DNA of 64,000 bases from Sphingobacterium corticibacterium (GTDB lineage Bacteria; Bacteroidota; Bacteroidia; Sphingobacteriales; Sphingobacteriaceae), in the NCBI RefSeq assembly GCF_004208525.1, contig NZ_SGIT01000002.1, positions 558,001 to 622,000 of the forward strand, given 5' to 3'. Within the stretch, counting starts at the first letter, position 1. Each line of letters opens with the position of its first letter. The notes beneath the pieces are model-generated. The model did not search any database and was not told the DNA's origin. It worked only from the letters and a program-made list of their open reading frames with translations. This document shows, piece by piece, positions 42,998 to 51,012 of the stretch. A program made the translations under genes and the position numbers.

Positions 42998-45106
42998 ATG
43001 GGATTAATGAGCTATTTGCGGAACCGAGCGGGGCTGGTAGTAACTGTCATTGGTTTAGCAATTATTGCGTTTTTATTGGGAGATATCATCAGCTATGGGA
43101 CTCCCTTTTGGATGAAGAATCAAAATCAAGTGGGTAGCGTCAATGGAGAATCCATCGACTATCAAGTATTTAACGCACAGGTTGATCAAACAACTGCCAT
43201 GTATCAACAACAGATGGGGGGGACTTCATCTCCTCAAATGCGTAATTATGCGGTACAGCAAGTTTGGAATCAATTTATCTCACAAGAGCTTTTAAAGCAA
43301 GAGATTGAGAAAATAGGTCTTTCCGTCGGACGGGATGAGTTAAACAGCTTGGTATCTGGTATCAATCCTTCTCCACAAATTGTACAAGCATTTACCAATC
43401 CACAAACAGGTGTATTTGATAAAACACAGTTGAATACGTTCCTTTCACAAATCAACAGTCAGGGAACACCGGAAATGCGTCAGCAATGGGAAATGCTTTT
43501 AGAAAACATCCGCAATGAGCGTTTGAATGAAAAATACTCGAACTTATTGACCAACAGTGTATATGTTACGTCGTTGGAAGCACAAGAAGAGTATATCCAA
43601 CGCAATAAATTGGCAAACTTTAAATATTTGATGCTGGATTATTCTTCGGTAAAAGATTCTGAAATCAAATTAACTGATTCAGATTACAAAGCTTATTATG
43701 ACGCACATAAAAATACATTTGACAATCCAGAGGAAACTAGAACGATCGAATATGTATTGATTGATGCCAGAGCTACTGCTAACGATACAGCAGCAACTAA
43801 ATCAGTTATCGAACAATTAAAATCAGAGTTGATAAATTCTACTACAGATTCTCTATTTGCTGCAATCAATTCCGACACAAAATATCCGTTTGCTTATATC
43901 CGCAAAGGGCAAGTGAGTCCAGCGTTGGATTCTGTGATTTTCAATGCATCTGTTGGTACAACAGTGGGACCGTTCTTGTCTCAAGATAGATTTGAAATTG
44001 CTAAAGTTGTGGATGCGAAATTTAGTCCAGACTCTGTAAAAGCTTCGCATATTCTATTGAATACAACCGCAGAAGGCGGTATTGATAAAGCACAAGCGAA
44101 AGCGGATTCTATCAAAAGATTGATTCAGCAAGGAGAAAGCTTCTCCGCTCTTGCTATACAATTCAGTTTGGATGAAGGCAGCAAAATAAACGGAGGTGAT
44201 CTCGGTACTTTTCCGCGCGGACAGATGGTTCCCGAATTTGACGAAGCGGTATTTTCGGGAAAGGCTGGCGATGTCGTTATCGTTAATAGCCGTTTCGGAA
44301 CACACATTATTCGTATCGAAAAACAAATCGGCAATTCGAAAATTGTTAAAGCAGCTATTGTAGACAAGGTAATCAATAGTGGTAAAGCCACAACAGATGC
44401 TGCATATGCAAAAGCAAACAACTTCTTTGGCGACGTAAATAGTAAAAATTTTGCAGAAGTTGCCAATAAACAAAGTACCACAGTACATAAAGCAGAGCGC
44501 GTAGTACCAATGGACAATACATTTAACGGGGTGGAAGTTCCGAGAGAACTTGTGCGTTGGGCTTTTGAAGCTAAAGAAGGAGAAGTTTCCGAGCGGATAT
44601 TTGATACCGAAGATAATTTCATCATTGCGCGAGTGGCCAATATACAACCAAAAGGCACACACTCATTAGATGCGGTAAAACCACAAATTGAAGCGCGCGT
44701 ACGCAATGAAGTAAAAGCAAAAATGCTTACTGAAAAGCTAAATAACGCTTTAAATGGTGCATCCTCTATAGATCAAGTAGCTCAAAAACTAGAGAAAACA
44801 CCGGTCGATATAGAGAATATCGTTATGGCCAACCCAGTGCTTCCAGGTATTGCAATGGAACCAGCGGTTGTAGGAACCGCATTTGGCTTGCAACCGAATA
44901 AGCTGTCCAAAGCAATAAAAGGTGAGCAAGGCGTTTTTGCAGTGCAAGTGACTGGTTTTGTTAACCCTGCAGAACTTGTAGCCAGTGATATGAATAATCA
45001 AAAGCAACAAATGCAAACGTCAAAAGCACAGCGTTCCTGGGGAGCTATTTATCAAGCGCTCCAACACAAAGCCGATATTCATGACAATCGCATTAGATTC
45101 TATTAG
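42998..45106 (+). CDS. Membrane-anchored periplasmic peptidyl-prolyl isomerase/chaperone (PpiD/SurA-like)
   Basis: A 702-residue protein with an N-terminal membrane anchor (about residues 12-34, VVTVIGLAIIAFLLGDII), a SurA_N-like chaperone domain (about 40-240), a parvulin PpiC domain (about 340-445, with SHILLNT, DEGSKINGGDLGTFPRGQMVPEFD less its last residues, and RFGTHIIRIE) and a second, degenerate foldase-like part. It would help outer-membrane and secreted proteins fold in the periplasm. Length and domain order fit PpiD. A TATCTTGC box close to TAnnTTTG lies upstream, and a strong terminator follows at 45127-45150. Confidence 0.92.
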   Translation: MGLMSYLRNRAGLVVTVIGLAIIAFLLGDIISYGTPFWMKNQNQVGSVNGESIDYQVFNAQVDQTTAMYQQQMGGTSSPQMRNYAVQQVWNQFISQELLKQEIEKIGLSVGRDELNSLVSGINPSPQIVQAFTNPQTGVFDKTQLNTFLSQINSQGTPEMRQQWEMLLENIRNERLNEKYSNLLTNSVYVTSLEAQEEYIQRNKLANFKYLMLDYSSVKDSEIKLTDSDYKAYYDAHKNTFDNPEETRTIEYVLIDARATANDTAATKSVIEQLKSELINSTTDSLFAAINSDTKYPFAYIRKGQVSPALDSVIFNASVGTTVGPFLSQDRFEIAKVVDAKFSPDSVKASHILLNTTAEGGIDKAQAKADSIKRLIQQGESFSALAIQFSLDEGSKINGGDLGTFPRGQMVPEFDEAVFSGKAGDVVIVNSRFGTHIIRIEKQIGNSKIVKAAIVDKVINSGKATTDAAYAKANNFFGDVNSKNFAEVANKQSTTVHKAERVVPMDNTFNGVEVPRELVRWAFEAKEGEVSERIFDTEDNFIIARVANIQPKGTHSLDAVKPQIEARVRNEVKAKMLTEKLNNALNGASSIDQVAQKLEKTPVDIENIVMANPVLPGIAMEPAVVGTAFGLQPNKLSKAIKGEQGVFAVQVTGFVNPAELVASDMNNQKQQMQTSKAQRSWGAIYQALQHKADIHDNRIRFY

Positions 45107-45126
45107 GATATAATAAGTAACTTTAT

Positions 45127-45157
45127 AGCCGGACATATTTTTGTCCGGCTTTTTGTT
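45127..45157 (+). terminator. Rho-independent terminator after the PpiD/SurA-like gene
   Basis: AGCCGGAC (45127-45134) pairs perfectly with GTCCGGCT (45143-45150), loop of 8, followed by TTTTGTTTT. It lies 20 bp after the stop and only 15 bp before the next start codon, so the next gene needs its own promoter or read-through. Confidence 0.85.
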
Positions 45158-45164
45158 TTGTATC

Positions 45165-45680
45165 ATGGACATTCAAGAAAACATCGTTAATAAAGTAGCC
45201 CAAAGTGGCCTAATTACCATTGACTTGGCGCATTATGCACCCAAAGAAGAAATTTTGATATATGACATCAAGGACAATTTATTTCACGGGCTTATATTAA
45301 AGGAAAAAGATTTTCGAGCGTTTATTAAGGAACACGATTGGAGCCAATATCAAAACAAGCATATCGGTATTATCTGTTCAACAGATGCTATCGTCCCAAC
45401 CTGGGCATACATGCTCCTCGCAAATAAGCTAGAGCCTTACGTGCTTTCTGTACATTTCGGCAATAAAGAAACAGTAGTGGACAATTTATTTAGCCAAGCA
45501 TTGGACGAGATCGACTTCAGCATCTATCAGGATGAACGTATCGTGGTAAAAGGATGTGGAGATATTTATATACCAGAATCTGCCTTTATTAAATTTACAC
45601 TTGGTTTAAGCAAAGTTGTCAAGAGCATTATGTATGGCGAGCCCTGCTCTACCGTACCGGTGTATAAGCGCAAAAGTTAA
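45165..45680 (+). CDS. Conserved Bacteroidota protein, DUF2480 family
   Basis: A 171-residue cytoplasmic protein. ATG 45165 (MDIQENIVNKVAQSGLITIDL) is the family-like start; the open frame before it runs through the terminator. It shows DUF2480 features: LNFLHGLILKEKDFR-type centre, PTWAYMLLANKLEPY and a C-terminal KVVKSIMYGEPCSTVPVYKR. One conserved cysteine is in that tail. Function is unknown; the family is often next to cell-envelope or iron-sulphur genes in Bacteroidota, as I recall. It is followed by a DUF3108 gene with its own -7 box. Confidence 0.85.
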   Translation: MDIQENIVNKVAQSGLITIDLAHYAPKEEILIYDIKDNLFHGLILKEKDFRAFIKEHDWSQYQNKHIGIICSTDAIVPTWAYMLLANKLEPYVLSVHFGNKETVVDNLFSQALDEIDFSIYQDERIVVKGCGDIYIPESAFIKFTLGLSKVVKSIMYGEPCSTVPVYKRKS

Positions 45681-45692
45681 ACTATTGTCGAC

Positions 45693-45700
45693 TATCTTTG
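45693..45700 (+). promoter_or_regulatory. -7 promoter box of the DUF3108 gene
   Basis: TATCTTTG, a perfect TAnnTTTG, ends 11 nt before the ATG at 45712, just after the DUF2480 stop. Confidence 0.55.
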
Positions 45701-45711
45701 TCCATTACTAT

Positions 45712-46500
45712 ATGAGAAAAATTTACACGTTTATCGCGTTTTTCATTTGCAGCATAGGCTTGACCATCGGACAGACTTTACCATACTTGGCACAACCTAC
45801 CTACCAAGCTGGTGAAAACTTGACCTATAAATTAAAGTATGGGATATTGTCTGTTGCGACGGGTACGTTAAAGGTGGAGAAATCTAAATTGCGCTTCAGC
45901 AATCCTAACGCTTTTCACCTATCCGCCTTCGGCCAGACATCCGGATTATTTGCTGTTTATAAAGTAAGAAACAAATACGATTCCTATATAGACGGTGATA
46001 ATTACCTGCCCTATCTATATATAGAAGATATACACGAAGGCAGTTATACGCGTGAGGAATATGCTACTTTTGACCATCGAAATAAAAAAGTTTCGGGGAA
46101 GAAAGGTACATTCACCAGCCCGACCTCACAATTTTTCGATTTACTATCCGCTTATTATTTTTCCCGTAATTTGGATCTTTCCTCTCTCAAAAAAGGAGAT
46201 TCATTTAAACTTACGTACTTCTTAAACGATGAAGTCGCACAGTTGGGCATCAAATATATCGGTATTGAAAAAATCAAAACATCGTTGGGGGAATTGGAAT
46301 GTATTAAATTTAGTCCCGAGATTACACCAGGTCGGATATTCCGAAAAGATAGCCAGCTTTTCTTATGGGTTACCAACGACGGCAACCGGATTCCGGTAAA
46401 GGCACAGGTAGAGATTTTAGTGGGCACCGTGACGATGGAATTAGTGGATGCAAGTGGATTAAAACATACACTTGGAAAACGCGTCAGTTATTCAAAATAA
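45712..46500 (+). CDS. Exported DUF3108-domain protein
   Basis: A 262-residue exported protein: signal peptide about residues 1-21 (ending TIGQ), then a DUF3108 beta-rich domain with AGENLTYKLKYGILSVATGT, SYTREEYATF and EKIKTSLGELECIKFSPEI. The family forms an incomplete barrel fold and is periplasmic; its role is unsettled. ATG 45712 was chosen over upstream in-frame codons that overlap the DUF2480 gene, since it opens the signal peptide and follows a -7 box. The DUF3109 gene starts 5 bp after it. Confidence 0.87.
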   Translation: MRKIYTFIAFFICSIGLTIGQTLPYLAQPTYQAGENLTYKLKYGILSVATGTLKVEKSKLRFSNPNAFHLSAFGQTSGLFAVYKVRNKYDSYIDGDNYLPYLYIEDIHEGSYTREEYATFDHRNKKVSGKKGTFTSPTSQFFDLLSAYYFSRNLDLSSLKKGDSFKLTYFLNDEVAQLGIKYIGIEKIKTSLGELECIKFSPEITPGRIFRKDSQLFLWVTNDGNRIPVKAQVEILVGTVTMELVDASGLKHTLGKRVSYSK

Positions 46501-46505
46501 ACAAT

Positions 46506-47069
46506 ATGATTGAAGTAGGCAACGTATTAGTGCATGAGGATATCATTAAGAATGACTTTGTTTGTAATTTAAACAAATGTAAAGGCATCTGTTGCGTAGA
46601 GGGTGACGCAGGAGCACCCTTGAACGAAAACGAAACCGATATTCTACGGGAAATCTACCCAAAAGTTAAGCCCTATATGACCGAAAAGGGCATTCAGGCT
46701 ATCGAAGAACAAGGAACCCATGTTATTGATATGGACGGTGATCTAACGACTACCTGTGTGGATGGCAATAAGGAATGTGCTTATGTCACTTGGGATAATG
46801 GCATAACAAAATGTGCTATCGAAAAGGCATACGAACAAGGTGAAGTGAATTGGAAAAAGCCTATTTCCTGCCACCTCTACCCTATTCGTACCACACGTTA
46901 TCCCGCGTTTGATGTTTTGCATTACGATCGTTGGCATATCTGTAGTGATGCATGTACATTCGGCAAAGAATTGGGCGTTCCCGTATACAAGTTTCTCAAA
47001 GAACCCCTCATTCGTGAATATGGCGAAGAATGGTACAAGGAATTAGAATTAGCTATCGACACTTTATAA
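46506..47069 (+). CDS. DUF3109-family cysteine-rich protein
   Basis: A 187-residue soluble protein starting MIEVGNVLVHEDI. The cysteine cluster CNLNKCKGICCVEGDAGAP near residues 19-37 is the DUF3109 hallmark and resembles the metal-binding YkgJ/CxxCxxxC group. Further cysteines are in TTCVDGNKECAY, KCAIE, SCHLYPIR and ICSDACTFG. An iron-sulphur or zinc site is likely but no reaction is known. It is 5 bp after the DUF3108 gene, so both are one unit. Confidence 0.88.
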   Translation: MIEVGNVLVHEDIIKNDFVCNLNKCKGICCVEGDAGAPLNENETDILREIYPKVKPYMTEKGIQAIEEQGTHVIDMDGDLTTTCVDGNKECAYVTWDNGITKCAIEKAYEQGEVNWKKPISCHLYPIRTTRYPAFDVLHYDRWHICSDACTFGKELGVPVYKFLKEPLIREYGEEWYKELELAIDTL

Positions 47070-47175
47070 GCTATTTATTATTTTCATTCGTGTTTATGTT
47101 CATGCTACGTGGATATTTCTTATATTTATTGCAATTTTAACTGCTTAAAAAGCCATGGTGATTTAGCCATTTTTC

Positions 47176-48147
47176 ATGCTGAAATTAAAAGATATACAAA
47201 CCCCGATAGCACAGGAGCTAAAAGAATTTGAAAGTCGGTTTAAAGAATCGATGCATAGCGCTGTCCCGTTATTAAACCGCATTACGCAATATGTTTTGAA
47301 ACAAAAAGGAAAACAGATGCGTCCTATGTTTGTTTTTCTTTCGGCCGGATTATGTGGGAACATCAACGATTCTAGCTATCGGGCAGCTTCATTGGTTGAA
47401 CTATTACATACGGCGTCCCTAATACACGACGATGTGGTGGATAACGCAAATGAACGTCGCGGGTTCTTTTCGGTCAATGCTTTATGGAAGAACAAAATAG
47501 CCGTATTGTTAGGTGATTTCTTGCTTTCAAAAGGCATGTCCCTTTCTGTTAAACATAATGAACTAGACCTGTTAAAGGTCATGTCTGACGCAGTAGAGGA
47601 AATGAGCGAGGGTGAGTTGCTACAAATAGAAAAAGCACGTAAACTTGATATTCAGGAAGAAGTATATTTTGAAATTATCCGTAAGAAAACAGCGTCTCTC
47701 ATAGCTGCATGTTGCGCTTGTGGTGCTTCATCTGCAAAGGCACCGCAAGAGACTGTCGATCGCCTGCGTCTGTTTGGAGAAAAAGTAGGTATAGCCTTTC
47801 AAATAAAAGATGACCTTTTTGATTTCGGCCTAGACGATGTTGGAAAACCTGTAGGGAATGACATTAAAGAAAAAAAGATGACCCTACCGCTTATCTACGC
47901 CCTCAAAAACACCAGCTCCTCGGAGAAAAGGCGTATTATCAATTTGGTAAAAAACCACAGTGAAAACAAAGATAAGGTCGCGGAGGTTATTACCTTTGTA
48001 CGAAGTAGCGGGGGCATGGACTATGCACGGGAAAAAATGTTGCAGTACCAACAGGAAGCCTTTGCTATATTGTCTGCATTTCCAGATAATATCTACAAAG
48101 TAGCACTGGAACAATTAGTTAGGTTTACTACAGAAAGAAATAAATAG
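47176..48147 (+). CDS. Trans-polyprenyl diphosphate synthase
   Basis: A 323-residue all-helical prenyltransferase. The first aspartate-rich motif LIHDDVVDNA (with D-D-x-x-D) and the second FQIKDDLFDF are intact, with GKQMRP and FSVNALW typical of the long-chain group. It likely extends farnesyl diphosphate to the C30-C40 chain of the cell's menaquinone. The large residues that set chain length were not assigned. Only 12 bp separate it from the TerC gene downstream. A 106-bp gap upstream shows no perfect promoter box. Confidence 0.92.
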   Translation: MLKLKDIQTPIAQELKEFESRFKESMHSAVPLLNRITQYVLKQKGKQMRPMFVFLSAGLCGNINDSSYRAASLVELLHTASLIHDDVVDNANERRGFFSVNALWKNKIAVLLGDFLLSKGMSLSVKHNELDLLKVMSDAVEEMSEGELLQIEKARKLDIQEEVYFEIIRKKTASLIAACCACGASSAKAPQETVDRLRLFGEKVGIAFQIKDDLFDFGLDDVGKPVGNDIKEKKMTLPLIYALKNTSSSEKRRIINLVKNHSENKDKVAEVITFVRSSGGMDYAREKMLQYQQEAFAILSAFPDNIYKVALEQLVRFTTERNK

Positions 48148-48159
48148 AATCTACATCAT

Positions 48160-49206
48160 ATGAGTCACGAACTGTTATTTTTTGGAGGGTTTATTGTATT
48201 CATTGTCCTCATGCTCGCCATTGATTTAGGATTGTTCTCTAAGAGTGACAAGCCCGTATCATTTAAAGCAGCGGCTATTATGAGTGCCGTTTGGGTTTTC
48301 TTTGCCCTGGCATTCGGTTTAATACTATACATCTGGGGGAATGAGCTACACAATGTCCATGATTTCGCTCGACTGAAAGAAGTTATTGCGAAGCATTATC
48401 ACAACATTCGTATCAATGAAAACGATTTGGCCGCCAGTATTCAACTCTACAATAAGACACTAAGTTTAGAATACCTTACGGGTTATGTAGTGGAATATGC
48501 CTTGTCGGTGGACAATATCTTCGTTATGGTACTTCTATTTTCGTCTTTTGGTATACCAGAGAAATACTACCATAAGGTCTTGGTCTGGGGAATTATTGGT
48601 GCTATTATATTACGTTGTATATTCATCTTTGTTGGAGCAGCCCTAATTGCTAAGTTCGGGTGGATTCTCTATGTTTTCGGTGCATTTTTGGTCTATACGG
48701 GGATTATGATGTATCTCAACCGAAATAAGGAGGAAGAAGTCGATCCTCAAAATCACCGTGTCGTAAAATTCATGTCCAAGTACTTTAAAGTAACTTCCCG
48801 TATGGACGGCGGTCGTTTTTTCCATATAGAAAACGGTGTGAGATACATGACGCCTTTGTTTTTAGTATTATTGGTGATCGAATTTACCGATTTAATTTTT
48901 GCGGTGGACTCTATACCGGCTATCTTTTCTGTAACAAAAGATCCTTATATTGTATTCTTCTCCAATATCTTCGCCGTCTTGGGATTGCGTTCGATGTTCT
49001 TCCTTTTGGTGAATATTATTGATAAATTCCATTACCTAAAAGTTGGGTTGGCATTTCTATTGATTTTCATTGGAGCAAAAATGCTACTGCACAGCTGGCT
49101 GGAGGAGTTCGGTTTCCAAACAGTTCACTCCTTGATTATTATTATATCGATTCTGGTAATTAGTATAGTGGCTTCATTGATGTTTCCAAAAAAAGAAGAG
49201 GTGTAA
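48160..49206 (+). CDS. TerC-family integral membrane protein (Alx-like)
   Basis: A 348-residue membrane protein with about nine helices. Conserved acidic residues within helices, EYALSVDNIFVM and EFTDLIFAVDSIPA, mark the TerC family and probably bind a metal ion. In E. coli and Bacillus these proteins export manganese and support metallated exoenzymes; the tellurium link is historical. Substrate here is inferred from the family. It ends at a 19-bp palindromic terminator shared with the gene on the other strand. Confidence 0.93.
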   Translation: MSHELLFFGGFIVFIVLMLAIDLGLFSKSDKPVSFKAAAIMSAVWVFFALAFGLILYIWGNELHNVHDFARLKEVIAKHYHNIRINENDLAASIQLYNKTLSLEYLTGYVVEYALSVDNIFVMVLLFSSFGIPEKYYHKVLVWGIIGAIILRCIFIFVGAALIAKFGWILYVFGAFLVYTGIMMYLNRNKEEEVDPQNHRVVKFMSKYFKVTSRMDGGRFFHIENGVRYMTPLFLVLLVIEFTDLIFAVDSIPAIFSVTKDPYIVFFSNIFAVLGLRSMFFLLVNIIDKFHYLKVGLAFLLIFIGAKMLLHSWLEEFGFQTVHSLIIIISILVISIVASLMFPKKEEV

Positions 49207-49227
49207 TTTCTTCATTTTTTTCCTTGA

Positions 49228-49268
49228 GTGACTGTTGCGCAAAAAATAATTTTTTGTGCAACAGTCAC
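49228..49268. terminator. Long palindromic bidirectional terminator
   Basis: A 19-bp stem (49228-49246 with 49250-49268) has one wobble pair and a 3-nt loop. Its inner part is A6/T6, so each strand ends the G+C part of the stem with a T-run. It serves the convergent TerC and FAD-protein genes. Confidence 0.8.
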
Positions 49269-49286
49269 GCGGAGAAAAAGAACAGA

Positions 49287-50564
49287 CTAATTAATAAAAT
49301 CTCCTTGTTGATTTACTGCTTTTACATAAGGGTTAGCATACTTATCCATAATAATAGCAAATTGATAGCGGCTAACAAAAGCTTCTTCGTCAAAACTGCC
49401 TTCAAATTTTAACCTTGCCGACCATTCCTTCTCTATCTGCTGGCTTATTTCGTCTCCTCGGAGCCCTACGAATTTAATTAATGACAGAAAATCTTTCCAT
49501 TGGAAATAGTCACCCTTATTATCTAAAAACCACAATTGACTACGGGAGTATAATCTATCGAAAATAGGTTCTACTTCTTTAAAACTAACATGTTCATCTT
49601 TTTGGAAACGAAAACCTTCATCTTTATGTAGATTTGGCAGTACACTTGCTAATCCAAAGCGTTGTAACGCATAAAAATGTATATCGCTGATCGGTACATC
49701 TTGATAGGGTAAAATACGGCCTTTATATGTCATTAATTCCGTTTGCAATTTTCGAACGTCCACCTTATCCGCAGAAGTTTTAAAAAATGCTAAGTAAGCT
49801 GCCGTCGCGCCAACAGCTTGCCCCACGGCAGCACGAAAAGGACTTAACGCAAGATCGTCCTGGAGCAACTCCGTTACTCCTCTAAAATCAAAAAAACCTT
49901 CTTTTTCTCCTGCAAAAATATTTTCCAATTGTATACCATATAAACTACCACCGATTTCTCCTGCGGCCACTAATGTACGTACTTGGGCCAAAGATAATGT
50001 GCCGAGCGGTTGCATTCGTCTGATATTATTATCCCAAGATATAGCCGCTAATTTGTATAGCGCTTGCTGTCGGGATGCATCTACTATACACCTTATCACA
50101 TGCTTGTGTTTACTGGATACCTGTATCTCCCAATCGCGCTTCCGTCGCTTGATTGACAATACATCTTCTCCCCTTATTACCGTTAATTGAGGTAGCTTTC
50201 TTACTATTTTATCTACCGCATTCTGAAATAGCCGAGGATTCATTTCTCGTTTGACAACTGTCGCCAGTGAATCATCCGGGGATTTCGCAAGTGCCATTTC
50301 CATCAAGATCTCCATCCAAATCCCACCATCTGTATGCGTCATGCTCTCTATCTGTACCTGTCCACCAGAAAATTCAGGCATCAGTTGTTCTCCATCCACC
50401 AACCATATTGTCGGAACACTCGATTTAGCACTCTGCACAGCCGCCGAAAAAGCTAACAGATCCGACCCGTATACGAGAACTTGGGGTTTCTTTGCTTTTT
50501 GCCCAAAACAGGGTTGTGGAACGATCAATAATAAAAGAAAGATATTGTTTATGAGATGTTTCAT
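49287..50564 (-). CDS. Exported FAD-dependent oxidoreductase-like protein with degenerate nucleotide site
   Basis: A 425-residue protein with a signal peptide (about residues 1-22, ending CFGQ). ATG 50564 is chosen because it opens the signal; the frame continues 70 codons further only through repeat DNA. QVLVYGSDLLAFSAAVQSAKS at residues about 28-48 is the Rossmann start of the FAD_oxidored family, but the GxGxxG glycines are reduced to G-S-D-L-L-A. SGGQVQIESM and PFRAAVGQAVGATAAYLA fit the family elsewhere. FAD binding is therefore uncertain. No partner gene is near. Confidence 0.75.
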   Translation of the reverse strand: MKHLINNIFLLLLIVPQPCFGQKAKKPQVLVYGSDLLAFSAAVQSAKSSVPTIWLVDGEQLMPEFSGGQVQIESMTHTDGGIWMEILMEMALAKSPDDSLATVVKREMNPRLFQNAVDKIVRKLPQLTVIRGEDVLSIKRRKRDWEIQVSSKHKHVIRCIVDASRQQALYKLAAISWDNNIRRMQPLGTLSLAQVRTLVAAGEIGGSLYGIQLENIFAGEKEGFFDFRGVTELLQDDLALSPFRAAVGQAVGATAAYLAFFKTSADKVDVRKLQTELMTYKGRILPYQDVPISDIHFYALQRFGLASVLPNLHKDEGFRFQKDEHVSFKEVEPIFDRLYSRSQLWFLDNKGDYFQWKDFLSLIKFVGLRGDEISQQIEKEWSARLKFEGSFDEEAFVSRYQFAIIMDKYANPYVKAVNQQGDFIN

Positions 50565-50587
50565 ATTCGAAAATACAGAATTTTCTT

Positions 50588-51003
50588 CTTCTTTTCCCAT
50601 TGATGGAAAAGAAGCAAAAGATCTAGGCTTGCAAGGTTCCGCTACCTTTACTTGCCTATTCCTAAACAGAAAGAAACTCACCGCCCATCGGCGGCTCAAA
50701 CAACTTTCTGTTTTTAACGGAATAGTCTGCGTAAAGCTGGCCGCGGAACAATGCGAGGCCGATTTAGTCCGCATCACCGCTAGTCATTATTGAGCGCGTT
50801 AGCTGCCGCTATACCCCTTCTTTGGAGGGGTGCCCGTTTAACGGGCGGGGTGGTCACTTTGCCCTATCCCATCCTTAACGCTTAATGTCGCATCCGGATG
50901 TTTGAGGTATGTAGAAATTCATTCTTAGTACTATCCATTATCTCAAATATCCGAAGCGACGAGTTTTTTTTGGTTACTTTTTTTTGAGGTAAAAAAAAGT
51001 AAC
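50588..51003 (+). repeat. Dispersed structured repeat, copy A (divergent region of the FAD-protein and glnS genes)
   Basis: A 416-bp non-coding element that shares its order of parts with 54300-54656. Four hairpins occur: 50588-50614 (10-bp stem), 50656-50725 (CTATTCC and AAACAGAA with their complements), 50887-50960 (GTCGCATCCGGATGTTTGAG with CTCAAATATCCGAAGCGAC) and 50973-51003 (13-bp stem ending GTAAC). Near-identical blocks shared with copy B lie at 50655-50727 and 50885-50969. Copy A has an extra GC-rich insert (about 50795-50870) with CCCC/GGGG and GCCCGTT/AACGGGC hairpins. Translations of it join neighbouring frames but are not convincing genes. It fills the 448-bp gap between the two start codons. 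Confidence 0.85.
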
Positions 51004-51007
51004 TTTG
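51000..51007 (+). promoter_or_regulatory. -7 promoter box of glnS at the edge of repeat copy A
   Basis: TAACTTTG, a perfect TAnnTTTG, ends 5 nt before the glnS ATG. Its first four bases are the last bases of the repeat's terminal hairpin, so the repeat seems to supply part of the promoter, and the transcript would start at the ATG. Confidence 0.5.
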
Positions 51008-51012
51008 TAGTT

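Noticed and set aside
44054..44706. Two long open frames opposite the PpiD/SurA-like gene
   Set aside because: Both are antisense shadows of the chaperone's PpiC region.
50565..50793. Extension of the FAD-protein frame and a plus-strand frame ending at 50793
   Set aside because: Both run through repeat copy A. The plus frame shares FLNR and LKQ.SVFNGIV with copy B, but the match follows from the shared repeat; the frame shifts by one base nearer the left end, so coding is not supported.
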